From contig AUXH01000117.1 in assembly GCA_000482145.1 (NCBI GenBank), positions 1 through 39,256 on the forward strand: 39,256 nucleotides of DNA, given 5' to 3'. The stretch is from Strigomonas culicis. Taxonomy: Eukaryota; Euglenozoa; Kinetoplastea; Trypanosomatida; Trypanosomatidae. The position numbers and the translations under genes are program-made. This document shows positions 1 to 9,904 of this stretch, piece by piece. Numbering within the stretch: the stretch's first letter is position 1; each line of letters starts with the position of its first letter. The notes beneath the pieces are model-generated. The model was given only the letters and a program-made list of their open reading frames with translations, was not told the DNA's origin and searched no databases.

Positions 1-42
<42 letters not shown>

Positions 43-43
43 A
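1..43. repeat. (TA)n microsatellite
   Basis: A nearly pure TA dinucleotide run of about 20 units opens the window. Shorter TA runs occur in most spacers, for example near 2325-2340, 15705-15720, 26517-26532, 29087-29105 and 35555-35573. It is a simple repeat and not telomeric sequence. Confidence 0.95.
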
Positions 44-429
44 GAACACGTAAACGGGTTATCTAAACGAATACAAACCGATTTAAAACGCCAAAAATAG
101 AAAAGAAGAGTAAAAAACGGAATTAACAATGAAACAAAACGGCCCGAGAACAGGATACCAAAAGAGAAAAAAAAAGACCCACGACTGATTTAAAAATAGA
201 AGCATATATATATAGTTATATACTTCTATATACGCCATAGATATTAAGAGCAACCAAATTAAGAAATCTCAGAGGAATGTTAAAAAAAAAGATCAGAATA
301 AGCGTAAAATGGGGAGACAAAAGGATCGTAAAACACAGAAGCATCTCTTTACCGTTGTAAATGCTCCGTCCTCATATTCCCTTGTATTTGTTCAATACAA
401 TATTTTTTTTTTTGCTCTTCTATTTTTAT
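44..429. other. A+T-rich spacer at the left edge
   Basis: This is low-complexity, A-rich plus-strand sequence of the same kind as the other spacers. It lies beyond the 3' region of gene A on the minus strand. I see no coding sequence in it. The next minus-strand gene probably lies outside the window. Confidence 0.6.
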
Positions 430-1472
430 TATCATTTTTTTCAGTCCCGCCACTAACTGAATCACCAGCTGCTATGTGCGGAGGAAATGCATGGGGCCCC
501 TCGAGAGGTGTCATTGTGGCGCTCACGGCGACACTGTGTCAGCTCTCCCTGTCACCGCTCTGTGGCAAAATAGATGTGGGCTTCTTCTTGTCACAGTGTC
601 AAATGATTCGCTAGCTGTCTGTCTTCCAGTCGATATAGAGGCATAGTTGGTCATCAACGAGGGAAGAGGAGCTCTATCACTAGATTGTATGTAGATGAAA
701 CACCCAAATAACATTCCCATGATTAATGACATTGCACCGGCGTAGTGCTTTGCTTCGCGGTACATTACAAGATAAGCTGCGTGTCTACAATTTCAGAACT
801 TTTTATATCTACTCATCATTATTTTGGAGACCGCAATCACGTTTTTAATACGGATTTACGTGTTATACTGTTTTCCGCGGACGAAGCTGTCTCCCCGTTA
901 GTGCGCGTGCTCCCCGGAGATGAGGTTAACTTACACGTTGAAGTCTGTGTCACTCACAAGGGTCGGTAGTCCTTAGTACTACCGGCACGGTACGCTCTTT
1001 CCCACAGCATCACTACTACCAGGTAGAGATGGTAGGTGGTCGACGATCCACCATGGTTATCAAGCATCCTTATTACTCCCTTTTGTACCGTGTATCTGTA
1101 TCTGTGGAACAAGTCTTCTCAGCAGTCCTGGTGTCTTACAGCCATGCTGCCTCTCTCCGGGAGACTGGCAGCGCAGTGCCACCGGTGCCCTACGAGGGAC
1201 ACCGCATGCCGTTCTTATACTTCTGCAGCACTGCGACACTTGCCCTTCCGTCTCTTCAGTGCCATCGCCTTCACTGCGGACACTGCGGCACGGTATGCAG
1301 CACAGCGTTGCTACCGTTTAAAGCGTTGTAGGAGTGGTACCCAAATGAAGGATTCACCTACAAGGTATTCTAGCGGTTGCTTCCGGTAGGCTGTCGGAGA
1401 AAGGGGTGGATTATTATTGCGCGTACCCGGGTCATTGCGTGGGGCCTACGCGGCCTCTTCCGTCGCGCCGTC
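430..1472 (-). other. Long 3' flank of gene A with eroded coding-like sequence
   Basis: Base composition is clearly richer in G+C than normal spacers, but no intact reading frame of convincing quality covers it. On the minus strand, around 690-740, it reads as a hydrophobic segment (MSLIMGMLFGCFIYIQ) that looks like a transmembrane helix. Near 470-500 it reads as a short acidic or glycine-rich end comparable to the end of the E flank. Similar flanks lie downstream of D and E. It could be a long 3' UTR, or the remains of a longer C-terminus or of a separate membrane-protein gene. Confidence 0.35.
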
Positions 1473-2156
1473 TCAAGGGCTCTCGTCCTTCTTGTCGGAG
1501 GCGAACATCGAGATCACGCGCGTGCTTACCTTCCGCTTGAGGGTCTTCACCCCGTCCACGACGCCGTCGACCATACTGTCTAGGTCCGTCTTCTTTTTGG
1601 GAAGACTCGACCGATGCAACTCTTCCGACGTGAGCGTCTCCTCCTTTGGGGCTTCGGCATCCGGCTCCGCACCCGGCATCCCATCCGGCATCGCACCGTT
1701 GTTGTAGAACCCCCAGGGCCCCCCGGTTGGCACGCCGTCCTGGTTGAAAGACGTGATGCCTTGCGTGAACTGCGGGCCGAAAGGGAAGGGGACTTGTCCC
1801 ATCATGAAGGGATCCATGTTGTTCATGCCGCCCTGGTTCCACATATTGGGATTCGGCGTTTGCTGTTGTACGCCTTGCGGTTGCATGCCTTGCTGCTGCA
1901 TGGCTTGTTGCTGCATCATTTGTTGCTGCATCATTTGCTGCTGCATCATTTGTTGCTGCATCATTTGCTGTTGCATCATTTGTTGCTGCATGGCTTGCTG
2001 CTGCGCGGTTTTCTGCGGTATATTCCCACCATTAGCGTTATTGGTGAGCATGGCACCGCCGTAGTTACTACCCATACCCTGCACCTTGTTGGGTTGGGGC
2101 ATCCCGCTCATGTTTCCATAGGCAGAGAAATTGGGTCCGCCGCCCTGGATGTTCAT
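1473..2156 (-). CDS. Gene A: knuckle-type family protein with a prion-like Gln/Met tract, no Cys
   Basis: I cannot assign a function. The frame extends to an ATG at 2165, but the ATG at 2156 gives an N-terminus (MNIQGGGPNFSAYGN) that aligns with its neighbours, so I chose it (227 residues). Where B, C, D and F carry paired cysteines this protein has GMGSNYGGAML and no cysteine at all. A tract of MMQQQ repeats follows (about residues 50-95), then Met/Gly/Asn/Phe-rich sequence, a composition typical of prion-like low-complexity domains. The last 55 residues keep the family core: TSEELHRSSLPKKK, then VVDGVKTLKRKVS with a basic phosphorylation-type site. The protein stops soon after this helix and lacks the C-terminal third of B, D and F. 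It is either a divergent functional copy or a decaying one. Confidence 0.75.
   Translation of the reverse strand: MNIQGGGPNFSAYGNMSGMPQPNKVQGMGSNYGGAMLTNNANGGNIPQKTAQQQAMQQQMMQQQMMQQQMMQQQMMQQQMMQQQAMQQQGMQPQGVQQQTPNPNMWNQGGMNNMDPFMMGQVPFPFGPQFTQGITSFNQDGVPTGGPWGFYNNGAMPDGMPGAEPDAEAPKEETLTSEELHRSSLPKKKTDLDSMVDGVVDGVKTLKRKVSTRVISMFASDKKDESP
1885..2010 (-). repeat. 15-bp coding repeat (MMQQQ) in gene A
   Basis: A 15-bp unit (plus strand close to tgctgcatcatttgt) is repeated five times with few changes and is flanked by variant units coding AMQQQ and GMQPQ. It keeps frame throughout. Such repeats expand and contract easily, so its length probably differs between alleles. Confidence 0.9.
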
Positions 2157-2994
2157 GGTTTGCATGTTTGTCTTTTTAGAAATGAGTGATGCTAAATAAA
2201 ACTGCGAAAAAGAAGTGTAGAGCGTGGTTTAAAAGTCCAAGGAAAAGGAAATCGTTTCACGCTATTGAAAACAGAATAAAAACAATAAAAGAGATCTCTT
2301 CAGTAGCGAGGAGAAGAAGGAAGACATATATATATATTTATACATCTGCATTTTCATTTACATTGCAGACCATAACAGTTGCATTTCAAAAATAATGAGA
2401 GAGGAGTAGAGAATGCTGTCTGTGTACAATTCAGTTATGAAATTTTAGAAGGCTTAAAAATAGAAACACAAACAAGAGAATAACAACGCTGAAAATGGGG
2501 AAGATTAGAAATTGAGACAAAAATGAGAATTATATATAGTAAGAACATGTATTAAAACAAGCACGTACACACACAGTATGAAAACAAATCACCAAGGGGA
2601 ATTAAAAACAAATTAAATGGTAAACGGAAGAAAAGAAACAAACGAAAAAAAGCGATGTACCAAAGCGTAAAGAACAATATCCACTATTGATCCAAAAATA
2701 ACTGTGTATAGAAAACTATGTACTTCAACGTAAAACATAGGTATTAATATTAACTTTAGAAAAAATGAAAAAGAGACAACTAATAATAAAAAAGATTTAA
2801 CAAAAATATATAAGCTAATGAAAAAGATTGTAAGAAAGGGGATTAAACCCCAATTGATACAAAACGAGTTATCATACATTCCCTTTTGTCCTCTTTAAAT
2901 AACATCTTTTTTTCACTCCTCTATTTTGTTTTCTTAGATGCTGTGCAAATAGAGCTTCAGCACAGCGTTTTCCAGTAGACGGACGGTCCTACAC
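2157..2994. other. Spacer between B and A
   Basis: A+T-rich, with long purine runs on the plus strand, which become pyrimidine tracts in the minus-strand transcript. The part next to A should hold its 5' UTR and splice acceptor. The part next to B, around 2890-2994, holds the B 3' UTR and resembles the flank after F. No gene is visible; the hydrophobic frames here come from pyrimidine-rich sequence. Confidence 0.6.
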
Positions 2995-4191
2995 CTACAC
3001 GAACTGCCCCAAAGAGAGAGGTGACACATCACCGGAGTTCATAGGAGACGGGGAGCGCGCGCCGTCATGCTTCTTTTGCGGCACTGCGGCGGTTGCCTTT
3101 TGGTCTACTGGTGGCACCTCCTTCGTCGCCACCGGCGCCGTGTTGTCCTTCACGTCAGTGTTGTTATTCGTAGTGGCCTGTGTCTTTAACATATCATACA
3201 AAGTGTCTTCCTGAAACGGTTCCCAGCCTTTGTTGATGGGCAAGTCACCGATGGGCGGTGTGCTCTCGTTGCTTGTGTCATTGCCATATAGTGGCACGGG
3301 AGCAGCCTCACCAGCCATGCTATCACCATACATACTGCCATAGAGGCTCTGGATCTCCCTTTCAGAAGAAAACAGCACGTTCATACTCATGCTCACCCGC
3401 CGCTTGAGGCTCTTCGCCCCATTCACGATGGTGTCGACCACTTCATCGAAGTCCGTCTTCTTCTTCGCGAGCTTCGGCCGATGCATCTCCTCCGACGTGA
3501 TCGTGTTGCGACTCTGCTCCTCCGTCAACGGCTGCGAAGGCGTGTGGTGGGGCTGACGCGACGCCCTCGGTGCTCCCGCTGCCTCCGTTTTGGTGGCAGC
3601 GAAATTGCCTGGCGCAGCGCCGGTGTTTGGTGCCTGACCCACGTGGAATGGATTGATGTTGTTCTTGTCCAAAAAACCATCGAATAATGATGCGTCACAG
3701 TTGTTGATGCGCGAGTCATACTCGAGGGGGCCATTTTCAGTATTGTTGTTAGGGATATCAGACTCTGGATTCGCTTTGTTCTCCCTTGTGCTCTTGTTTT
3801 TCTTAGATGAAAACAAGGTGTTCATAGTGTTGCTCACGCGCTGTTGGATACTCTTCACATTCTTCATAAATTTACCATTTTTTTTCTTGCCACCGTTATG
3901 ATGGATATCATTGGTATTATCATTGTTAGTGGTAGCATCATGGCGCTCATTCCAACGGGAGTGTTTCTCCGTCTCGTTGTAGAGGTAAATCGGAAGGTGT
4001 GGTACATTTGCCCCCTGCATACTGTCACTCGGACGAACAGTGGCATCATTACAACCATTACAGTGAAAACACTCATCAGTATCTGCAGGAACTCCACAGT
4101 TGGAACATACACTCTGGATGTTGTTTGTTACAGTCATGCCAGGTATGATTTCATGTTGAGGAACGTTGGGTTCAAATCCGTACATGTGCAT
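2995..4191 (-). CDS. Gene B: knuckle-type family protein with two basic RRVS-like helices
   Basis: A 398-residue hydrophilic protein of unknown function. The start MHMYGFEPN matches the family. Paired cysteines at C29/C32 and C41/C44, with a further C47, resemble a small C4 zinc ribbon. A first basic helix (about 105-135) contains QQRVS at S120. A Pro/Ala linker leads to TSEEMHRPKLAKKK (about 232-246), followed by a second helix with KRRVS at S267 and MNVLFSSEREIQSLYGSM. The C-terminal 100 residues are nearly the same as in F and end in a Ser-Pro-rich stretch (SPSPMNSGDVSP). There is no signal peptide or membrane segment. The R-x-x-S sites fit AGC-type kinases such as PKA; the zinc binding and the kinase link are both inference. 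Confidence 0.88.
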   Translation of the reverse strand: MHMYGFEPNVPQHEIIPGMTVTNNIQSVCSNCGVPADTDECFHCNGCNDATVRPSDSMQGANVPHLPIYLYNETEKHSRWNERHDATTNNDNTNDIHHNGGKKKNGKFMKNVKSIQQRVSNTMNTLFSSKKNKSTRENKANPESDIPNNNTENGPLEYDSRINNCDASLFDGFLDKNNINPFHVGQAPNTGAAPGNFAATKTEAAGAPRASRQPHHTPSQPLTEEQSRNTITSEEMHRPKLAKKKTDFDEVVDTIVNGAKSLKRRVSMSMNVLFSSEREIQSLYGSMYGDSMAGEAAPVPLYGNDTSNESTPPIGDLPINKGWEPFQEDTLYDMLKTQATTNNNTDVKDNTAPVATKEVPPVDQKATAAVPQKKHDGARSPSPMNSGDVSPLSLGQFV

Positions 4192-5213
4192 GGCGTGCTT
4201 CAGGTCAAGTTTGGAAAGAGAACTTAGACGTAACAGGAAGCGGGTAGCGAAAAGCGGAAGTGCGAAAGAGAGGTGTAGAACGTTTGGAAAAGGTGATCGA
4301 CACTGGCACCAAACGATACACTTTTACAGTGTGGAAATCAATAAACTAGTAATAAAAAGAAGAGACGTCTTTAAAAACGGGGAGAAGGGAAACATATAAA
4401 CATTTACAGACTTGCGTGCTAATTTATGCTGCACACGATAGCACTTGAATTGCAGAGTATTACGAAGAAAGGAAAAGGATTCCTGTATACGATCCATTTA
4501 TGAAACTTCAGAAGGTTTATTAAATAGAAACAAAAAATAATAATAATGGAAAACGGGAAATAACAGAAATTGAAATGAAATCGGAAACAAAAAAAAAACA
4601 ATAATTTTGTAGGGCATGTCATACATATATTTGAAAAAAAGGTACACACGCAGAAATAAAACAAATGAAAAAGAAATGTGAATAACAGAAAAATGAATAA
4701 CAGAATAAATGATAAACAACAACAAAAAAGAAACAAATAATATACAAACAAGTGAGTACAATATCTGCGACAGATATCACAATTACTGTAAATAGAGAGT
4801 CATTTAGTCCTCTCTAAAAAACAAAAAAAAGGTAAAGATAACAAATAAAAGAATGAAAATTAAAAAATAATAATAAAATAGATATGAAAGAAGAAAACGC
4901 TAATACTATATATACTAATAAACAAAAACCAGGAGAATAATGTTGATCATACGTCTATCAGCGTTAATTGTATGGTCTCACAGTCCCTTGTGTCTCTCTT
5001 ACATAATGTCATTTTTGCCCGTCAATGCGTTTTCTAGGTTGTGCGGTGTTACCGATAGAGCACAAGCTTTTCCATTAGTCAAGGTGTCATAGGGCTACCT
5101 CCACCAACAGGAGAGACGTAGCCTCACATAAAACTTATGATTACGGAGAATGCTTTTTTTTCAGAACAAAGAACTCATCGTTCCTTCTTTTGATGCGACT
5201 ACCTTCACTGCAA
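4192..5213. other. Spacer between C and B
   Basis: The part near B is pyrimidine-rich on the minus strand and holds a likely splice acceptor near 4346. The middle is very A+T-rich. The part near C (about 5040-5110) still reads on the minus strand as YVSPVGGGSPMTP, reminiscent of the GDVSPxSLG tail of B and F. This suggests that C once had a longer C-terminus now left as 3' UTR. Confidence 0.5.
4346..4366 (-). promoter_or_regulatory. Putative trans-splice acceptor for gene B
   Basis: On the minus strand a T-rich pyrimidine tract runs into ...TTACTAG about 155 nt before the ATG of B. C and D have a comparable sequence at almost the same distance. The identification rests on position and composition only. 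Confidence 0.4.
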
Positions 5214-6353
5214 TCAAAAGGAGGTGTTGTTAATGGCAGGGTTGTTACCGTAGAGAGCTGATTGAGGCAGCACGTCAAATGGGGTGTCCGTATTGAACGT
5301 ATACAAGCCGTTGTTGCCAATAGGCTGGCGGCGGAGATACACGTTGTTACAGTTAGTACCCGGGCCATACAGAGGGGCATATCGAGCTTCAGCAGTGGCC
5401 CTGTCACCATGCGTACTGTCGTAGAAGCTGTGTTTTTCCGTTTCAAATGAAAAAAGAGAACTCAAACTCCTGCTCACCCGCCGCCCGAGATTCTTCACCC
5501 CATCCACGATGGTGTCGACCACAGCCTCCAGATCTGACTTTTTTTTGGCGAGACTCGGCGGACGCACCTCCTCCGACGTGATCGTGTTCCACTGTTGCTC
5601 CTCCGTCAACGACTGCGAAGGCGTGCGGCGGAGCTGGCTTCGTGGCGCGCGAACTGCCGAAGCTGAGTTCCTGGTTGCTATGATGTTTCCGGGTGGGAAC
5701 TGTGTGACCTCGGCGTACGGATGCTGCGCGATGAGGAACGAACTCATGTGGCCTACTACTGTCCTGTTCAACGTGGCAGAGGCATTGCCCGGTGCGAATG
5801 ACGGGCCACCGCTGTATGATGCCTCGCCTGCCAGGGAAGAATGCATGTGGCTCCACTTCGAAAAACCATCCAAGACACCTGCGTCATTACCATTTCTTCC
5901 GGAGCACGACTCCGTGGTACCTTTTTCACTACTGTTGTTATTGCTGTCAGCCGCTTTTACCACGTTGTCGTCCCTGGAGCTCCTGTCTCTTCTGCGTGAA
6001 AACGAGCTGTTCATGGTGTGGCTCACGCGCCGCTGAGTGTGGTCTGCATTGCTAGCCAACGTACCGTCGTTGGTTCTGTTGCCGTTATGATGGGTGGTGC
6101 TGCCAGCATCATTGTGGATGTGGTATGGACGCCACTCCATCATCCGTTTGGGGTCATTTGAGCGCTGCTGCACATATCCCTCTCGTATACTGTCACTTGG
6201 ACGAAAGGTGTCAATGCTGCCATCAGTACAGCGATGACACCGAGTATCGTCTAAAGGGCTCCCACAGTTACAACAGATTCCATGGATGGTGCTCACCACA
6301 CGCATCCCAGTTGTTCCCTCCCTTTGCGGAAGGTTGGGACCACCTGCGCTCAT
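5214..6353 (-). CDS. Gene C: knuckle-type family protein with the clearest C4 zinc knuckle
   Basis: A 379-residue hydrophilic protein of unknown function. The N-terminus (MSAGGPNLPQ) lacks the MNMY beginning of its paralogues. It then has C27-x2-C30-G-x-P...C39-x2-C42, the tightest zinc-ribbon-like pair in the array. A first QRRVS site lies at S111 and a second GRRVS at S294, after TITSEEVRPPSLAKKK. The C-terminus (GPGTNCNN...NNTSF) is shorter than in B and F and resembles that of E. It has no membrane segment or signal peptide. Sequence just downstream of the stop resembles the tail of B, which suggests that C was shortened. A nucleic-acid or protein-binding role for the knuckle is inference. 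Confidence 0.87.
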   Translation of the reverse strand: MSAGGPNLPQREGTTGMRVVSTIHGICCNCGSPLDDTRCHRCTDGSIDTFRPSDSIREGYVQQRSNDPKRMMEWRPYHIHNDAGSTTHHNGNRTNDGTLASNADHTQRRVSHTMNSSFSRRRDRSSRDDNVVKAADSNNNSSEKGTTESCSGRNGNDAGVLDGFSKWSHMHSSLAGEASYSGGPSFAPGNASATLNRTVVGHMSSFLIAQHPYAEVTQFPPGNIIATRNSASAVRAPRSQLRRTPSQSLTEEQQWNTITSEEVRPPSLAKKKSDLEAVVDTIVDGVKNLGRRVSRSLSSLFSFETEKHSFYDSTHGDRATAEARYAPLYGPGTNCNNVYLRRQPIGNNGLYTFNTDTPFDVLPQSALYGNNPAINNTSF

Positions 6354-6518
6354 GTTCTTGAGAGCCTTCTTGTCAAGTATGGAAAGACAATGGAGGCAAA
6401 AGAAGAAGCGGGTGATGGAAACCGGAAGTGCGAGAAGGATGTGGAGAGGTTTGTGGAAAGTGTAGAAAGTGAATGTAAAAGAAACAAAAAATGGTTTTGC
6501 AGAATAGAAACCAATAAA

Positions 6519-6537
6519 CTATAAATAAAAAAGATAC
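6519..6537 (-). promoter_or_regulatory. Putative trans-splice acceptor for gene C
   Basis: The minus strand shows a T-rich tract ending in ...TTTATAG, about 166 nt before the ATG of C. The surrounding sequence is similar to that upstream of B. Confidence 0.38.
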
Positions 6538-6696
6538 CTTTAACAAGGCGGAGAAAGAAGGGAAACAGGTTGACATTTATACTTTTGCATTTTCATGTAT
6601 GCTCCTCGTCGTACCTATCCAATTCAAAAATGTAGAAAGGAGAGTACCATGTTGTGTAGATACCACTTGTTTTAATGCGCTACAAGGTTAGTCAAA

Positions 6697-6719
6697 AACA
6701 AACAAACAAACAAACAAAA
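6697..6719. repeat. (CAAA)n microsatellite
   Basis: About five tandem CAAA units in the C-D spacer. This is a simple repeat with no evident role. Confidence 0.85.
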
Positions 6720-7099
6720 AGAGTAGTAATTGAACTGAAGTCGATTAAAATGTGTTGAGAACACGTATTACATGTTCTTAACAAACACAAATAATAAAAA
6801 AAGAAGAATACAAAAAAAAAAAAGGTAACAATGAAATGGGGAAAGAAGGTGACAAACAAAAGAAGAACAAGATCCACAAGTGAATCAAGTATTGTGATGT
6901 TCATTCAGTTAGAAGCATTTATATCGACCATACAAATTAAGATAACGAAACGTAAAAAAAGACAAAATAAATGAAAAGAGAAAAAAAGAACAGTATGCTT
7001 TATAAACGAAAGAATCGTAAACCCGTAAAGTATATTTCTACACAATATTAACTCTAGCGCTTTAGATTCTCATGTATCTGTTTTATATAAACGTTTTTA

Positions 7100-7792
7100 T
7101 TTTTGATGCGTGCCTTCATTTACTTCCACTGCTCCACATTCTACTGCAATTCAATCACCATATGCGATACGTTTAGTGTCATAACAACAACTCCCACCGT
7201 CCGCCCTTGTGGTACTTTTATAGTCGATGGATGAGCTTTATCAGCCATCCCACTACAGGGGCTTTTCAGACCATGGTTAGCCGTCATTGCAGGTGGATAG
7301 AAATCGTCAAAGGACCGGAAGTCGCGAAAGGTATGGCGGGAAGTCAAGCCAAACACAAATGCTAGTTGCACAGTTAACGATACTTCTCTCGCATAGGTAT
7401 TGCAAAGATGATATAAAAAAGAGATCACGCTAAACTACTTGCCCATACTCGTCTTGCAGTGAAACATTTTTTAGAAGATTACTTCACTGTTATATAAATA
7501 CTCCGTTACTATGAAGACTGTCATGATCATTCCTATGCAGATGTGCGTGTTGGACATGTGCACGTGACCACAAAGGCCCTTCACGCGTTGAGCGGACCCT
7601 GTAGCGATCACCTCATGCTGTGAGGCCTCGCTGACGGTGGTCAGGGTGGTCGGCAGATCTGGGTGTTGCCTCTCACCGTACACGCTTGTAAACGCCAATG
7701 AGTTACAGTCACATCCAATCGGAAGAGGGTGTCCTTCTGTGCGCATAGAGCACCGTCGATGGTTATCCTTACTGCTCCTCCTAAGTGCATAC
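7100..7792 (-). other. Long 3' flank of gene D with eroded coding-like sequence
   Basis: G+C is higher than in ordinary spacer. Minus-strand frames include a hydrophobic stretch near 7485-7545 (ICIGMIMTVFIVTEYLY) and, further downstream, SGMADKAHPSTIK. The plus-strand stretch 7113-7160 aligns well with 9913-9960 downstream of E. No intact gene is convincing. The best readings are a long 3' UTR or the relic of a membrane protein shared with the flanks of A and E. Confidence 0.4.
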
Positions 7793-9022
7793 TTATGTGA
7801 CTGCAACACGGACCGCTTCCGTGGTCGGGCCCTTATACGGCTGTACGGTCATCTCCAGAGAGGCAGGCGACACTGCGGCAGAAAGGATCGGAGAGAGAGC
7901 GTGCGCGTCGTTATTTGCGTTCTCCGTCACTTCGACCGCCTTCGTTGTTTCTGCCGCAGGGTGGTCTTGATCGGATTCATCAATCAAAATGATATCGTAT
8001 GAAGTGTCCTCCTCTATTGGGGTTCTGCTGGTGTTGTCAGGGAGCTGACCGTCGAGGGGTGCGTTCTTCTGCTTCTTTCGGTCGCTGCCATCACGAGCGG
8101 CATGCTCCCCTTCACTAGACATGCCGCCATACATACTGCCGTAGGGACTCTCCATCTGGTTTTCAGAAGAAAACGGGACGTTCATCGTCATGCTCACGCG
8201 CCGCTTAAGTTCCTTTGCGCCACCCACGACGGTGTCGACGACGTCATCGAAGTCCTTGTGTTTTTTTGAGCGCTTTGGCAGATCCGTCTTCTCCGACGGC
8301 ATCGTGTGCCGCATTTCGCTGTCGGTCCGCGGCTGCGAAGGCGCGCGGTGCTCACGTGGCGCTGCAGGTGCTGCCGATTCCTTGGCCCTCCTGGCAGCAG
8401 AGCTGTCGGGCGCGGCCGGTACGGCGTCGGCGTACTTTTGCTCGCCTCCCTCAAAGGGATTCGGGTGGCTCTGATGCGCATAATCATCGTAGAGAGATGT
8501 GTTACAGCTTTTGCTGCGAGAGCCATACTCCGTGGCACCATTGTCCGTACTGTTGTTATGGCTGTCAACTTCCTTCTCCAATCGGATGTCACTGGCACTT
8601 TTGGTCCTTTTCGACATCAGAAAGGAGGCCATGGTGTTGCTCACACGCCGCTTGATATTCTTCACATTCTTCACAAACTTCCCGAATTTGGTCTTGCGAC
8701 CATCCGCACGCACCGCGTTGGTATCATCGCTACTGGTGCTATCGTTTGCAGAGGTGTTCACCGATTCCTTCTCTTCATTGGAGTTCGCCTCCTCCTCCTC
8801 CGCCTCCTCGCTTGGTTCATCCGATATCTGTGGGGCATTCGCTTTTCGCATATCGCTGCCGCAGCGAACGCAGTGTAGCTTCACGCCATTGTCACCAAGA
8901 TAGGCGTTATTGAATGGAGGGCCTCCACAGTTCCGACACACACAAGGGAAGGTGTTCGCTACAGGGATCCCGGGCATGATCCCCAAAGGAGTAAAGACTG
9001 GTACAGCTCCGTATATGTTCAT
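7793..9022 (-). CDS. Gene D: knuckle-type family protein with an acidic insert
   Basis: A 409-residue hydrophilic protein of unknown function starting MNIYGAVPVF. The paired cysteines are C29-x2-C32 and C51-x2-C54, the same positions as in F. A Glu-rich acidic stretch (about 71-100) follows, which is not seen in the other copies. The first helix KNIKRRVSNTM has its serine at 128, and the second ELKRRVSMTMN has its serine at 277. The usual TSEEMHRPSLAKKK block has diverged to MPSEKTDLPKRSKK. The tail has SPILSAAVSPASLE, like the end of B and F, then about 20 extra residues. No signal peptide or transmembrane helix is seen. Confidence 0.88.
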   Translation of the reverse strand: MNIYGAVPVFTPLGIMPGIPVANTFPCVCRNCGGPPFNNAYLGDNGVKLHCVRCGSDMRKANAPQISDEPSEEAEEEEANSNEEKESVNTSANDSTSSDDTNAVRADGRKTKFGKFVKNVKNIKRRVSNTMASFLMSKRTKSASDIRLEKEVDSHNNSTDNGATEYGSRSKSCNTSLYDDYAHQSHPNPFEGGEQKYADAVPAAPDSSAARRAKESAAPAAPREHRAPSQPRTDSEMRHTMPSEKTDLPKRSKKHKDFDDVVDTVVGGAKELKRRVSMTMNVPFSSENQMESPYGSMYGGMSSEGEHAARDGSDRKKQKNAPLDGQLPDNTSRTPIEEDTSYDIILIDESDQDHPAAETTKAVEVTENANNDAHALSPILSAAVSPASLEMTVQPYKGPTTEAVRVAVT

Positions 9023-9904
9023 CGTGTTCGCCTGTTTTTGATTTTGAAAGGGAACGTGTACCGAACAAGAAGGGGGTAGAAAAAAAAAGAAGTGCGATAA
9101 AAAATGTAGTTCTTTTTGTTTATGAAAAAAAAGGGGGACGAAAAGTAGCGCAGTTGTAAATGATATACTTCAACGCTAGAGTAATAAAGGAATATGAAAA
9201 AAGAGATTTCTTTAAGAATGAAGCGGAGAACGAAAATAGGTAATGTTTTTTTTTATACATACTTCGCCGAATATCAGTAAAGCTCAAAAACATAAAAAAA
9301 AAGGACGTCAAGTTGTGTACATGCTATTAATTTTGGATCATTCAACAAACAAACCACAGGGAAGAAAGATGAAATGGAAGAAAAAAGTGTGGGAACAGTA
9401 AAGAAAAAAAAATATATGATTGAAATAACCAAAAAAAAAGACAAACGATGTATTGAAAACTTACAAAAAAAAACAGTTGTGGGGAAAAGGGAAAACAATC
9501 ACTAGAAAACAATATGTAACTCAAAAAAAAAAAAGTGTTTACGTGTGTGTTTATGTATATTAAAGGAGTTGTATTACCGCATCTAGAAATAAAAAGAAAC
9601 CATACACACGCATGAAGTAAACGATGGTTAACAGACAAAGGAATGAAAGACAAACGAAAACAAAAATGAAGTAAAAATGTTATTTCAGAAGGAAGCATAG
9701 GATTCCTCTGCCAATTAAAACATCATAGTATATACATAGTGCATAATGCTAGAATTCGCAATAGCCCATATGTATAGATGACTGCAAAAGAAAAAAGAAA
9801 GAAGAGAACAATAATAATAAATATACAACAGCGTCGGTAAAATACAAAGACCAATCTCTACTCCACCGTGCCACATTATATTGTATCCTTTTTACATTTT
9901 TGTC
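9023..9904. other. Spacer upstream of D
   Basis: A+T-rich, with many A-runs on the plus strand. It contains the likely D splice acceptor near 9176. Long hydrophobic minus-strand frames here are artefacts of pyrimidine-rich sequence. Confidence 0.6.
9176..9208 (-). promoter_or_regulatory. Putative trans-splice acceptor for gene D
   Basis: On the minus strand a T-rich tract ends in a CTAG-containing AG site about 155 nt before the ATG of D, the same spacing as upstream of B. Confidence 0.4.

Larger units (their letters stand above)
6354..7099. other. Spacer upstream of C
   Basis: A+T-rich. A likely splice acceptor for C lies near 6519 (...TTTATAG on the minus strand). A short CAAA tandem repeat lies at about 6697-6719. 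Nothing else gene-like is seen. Confidence 0.6.

Noticed and set aside
1..43. TA repeat as a telomere or centromere signal
   Set aside because: It is a short dinucleotide run like those in other spacers, with no telomeric hexamers.
309..614. Plus-strand frame of 101 codons with a polypyrimidine tract and AG near 443
   Set aside because: The pyrimidine tract on this strand is the complement of the purine-rich 3' flank common to the minus-strand genes; comparable tracts follow B and F. No homology or codon signal is seen.
9342..9698. Hydrophobic minus-strand frames in spacers (for example 4419-4751, 9342-9698, 19319-19534)
   Set aside because: They are Phe/Leu/Ser-rich translations of T-rich spacer DNA, not conserved between spacers and without family motifs.
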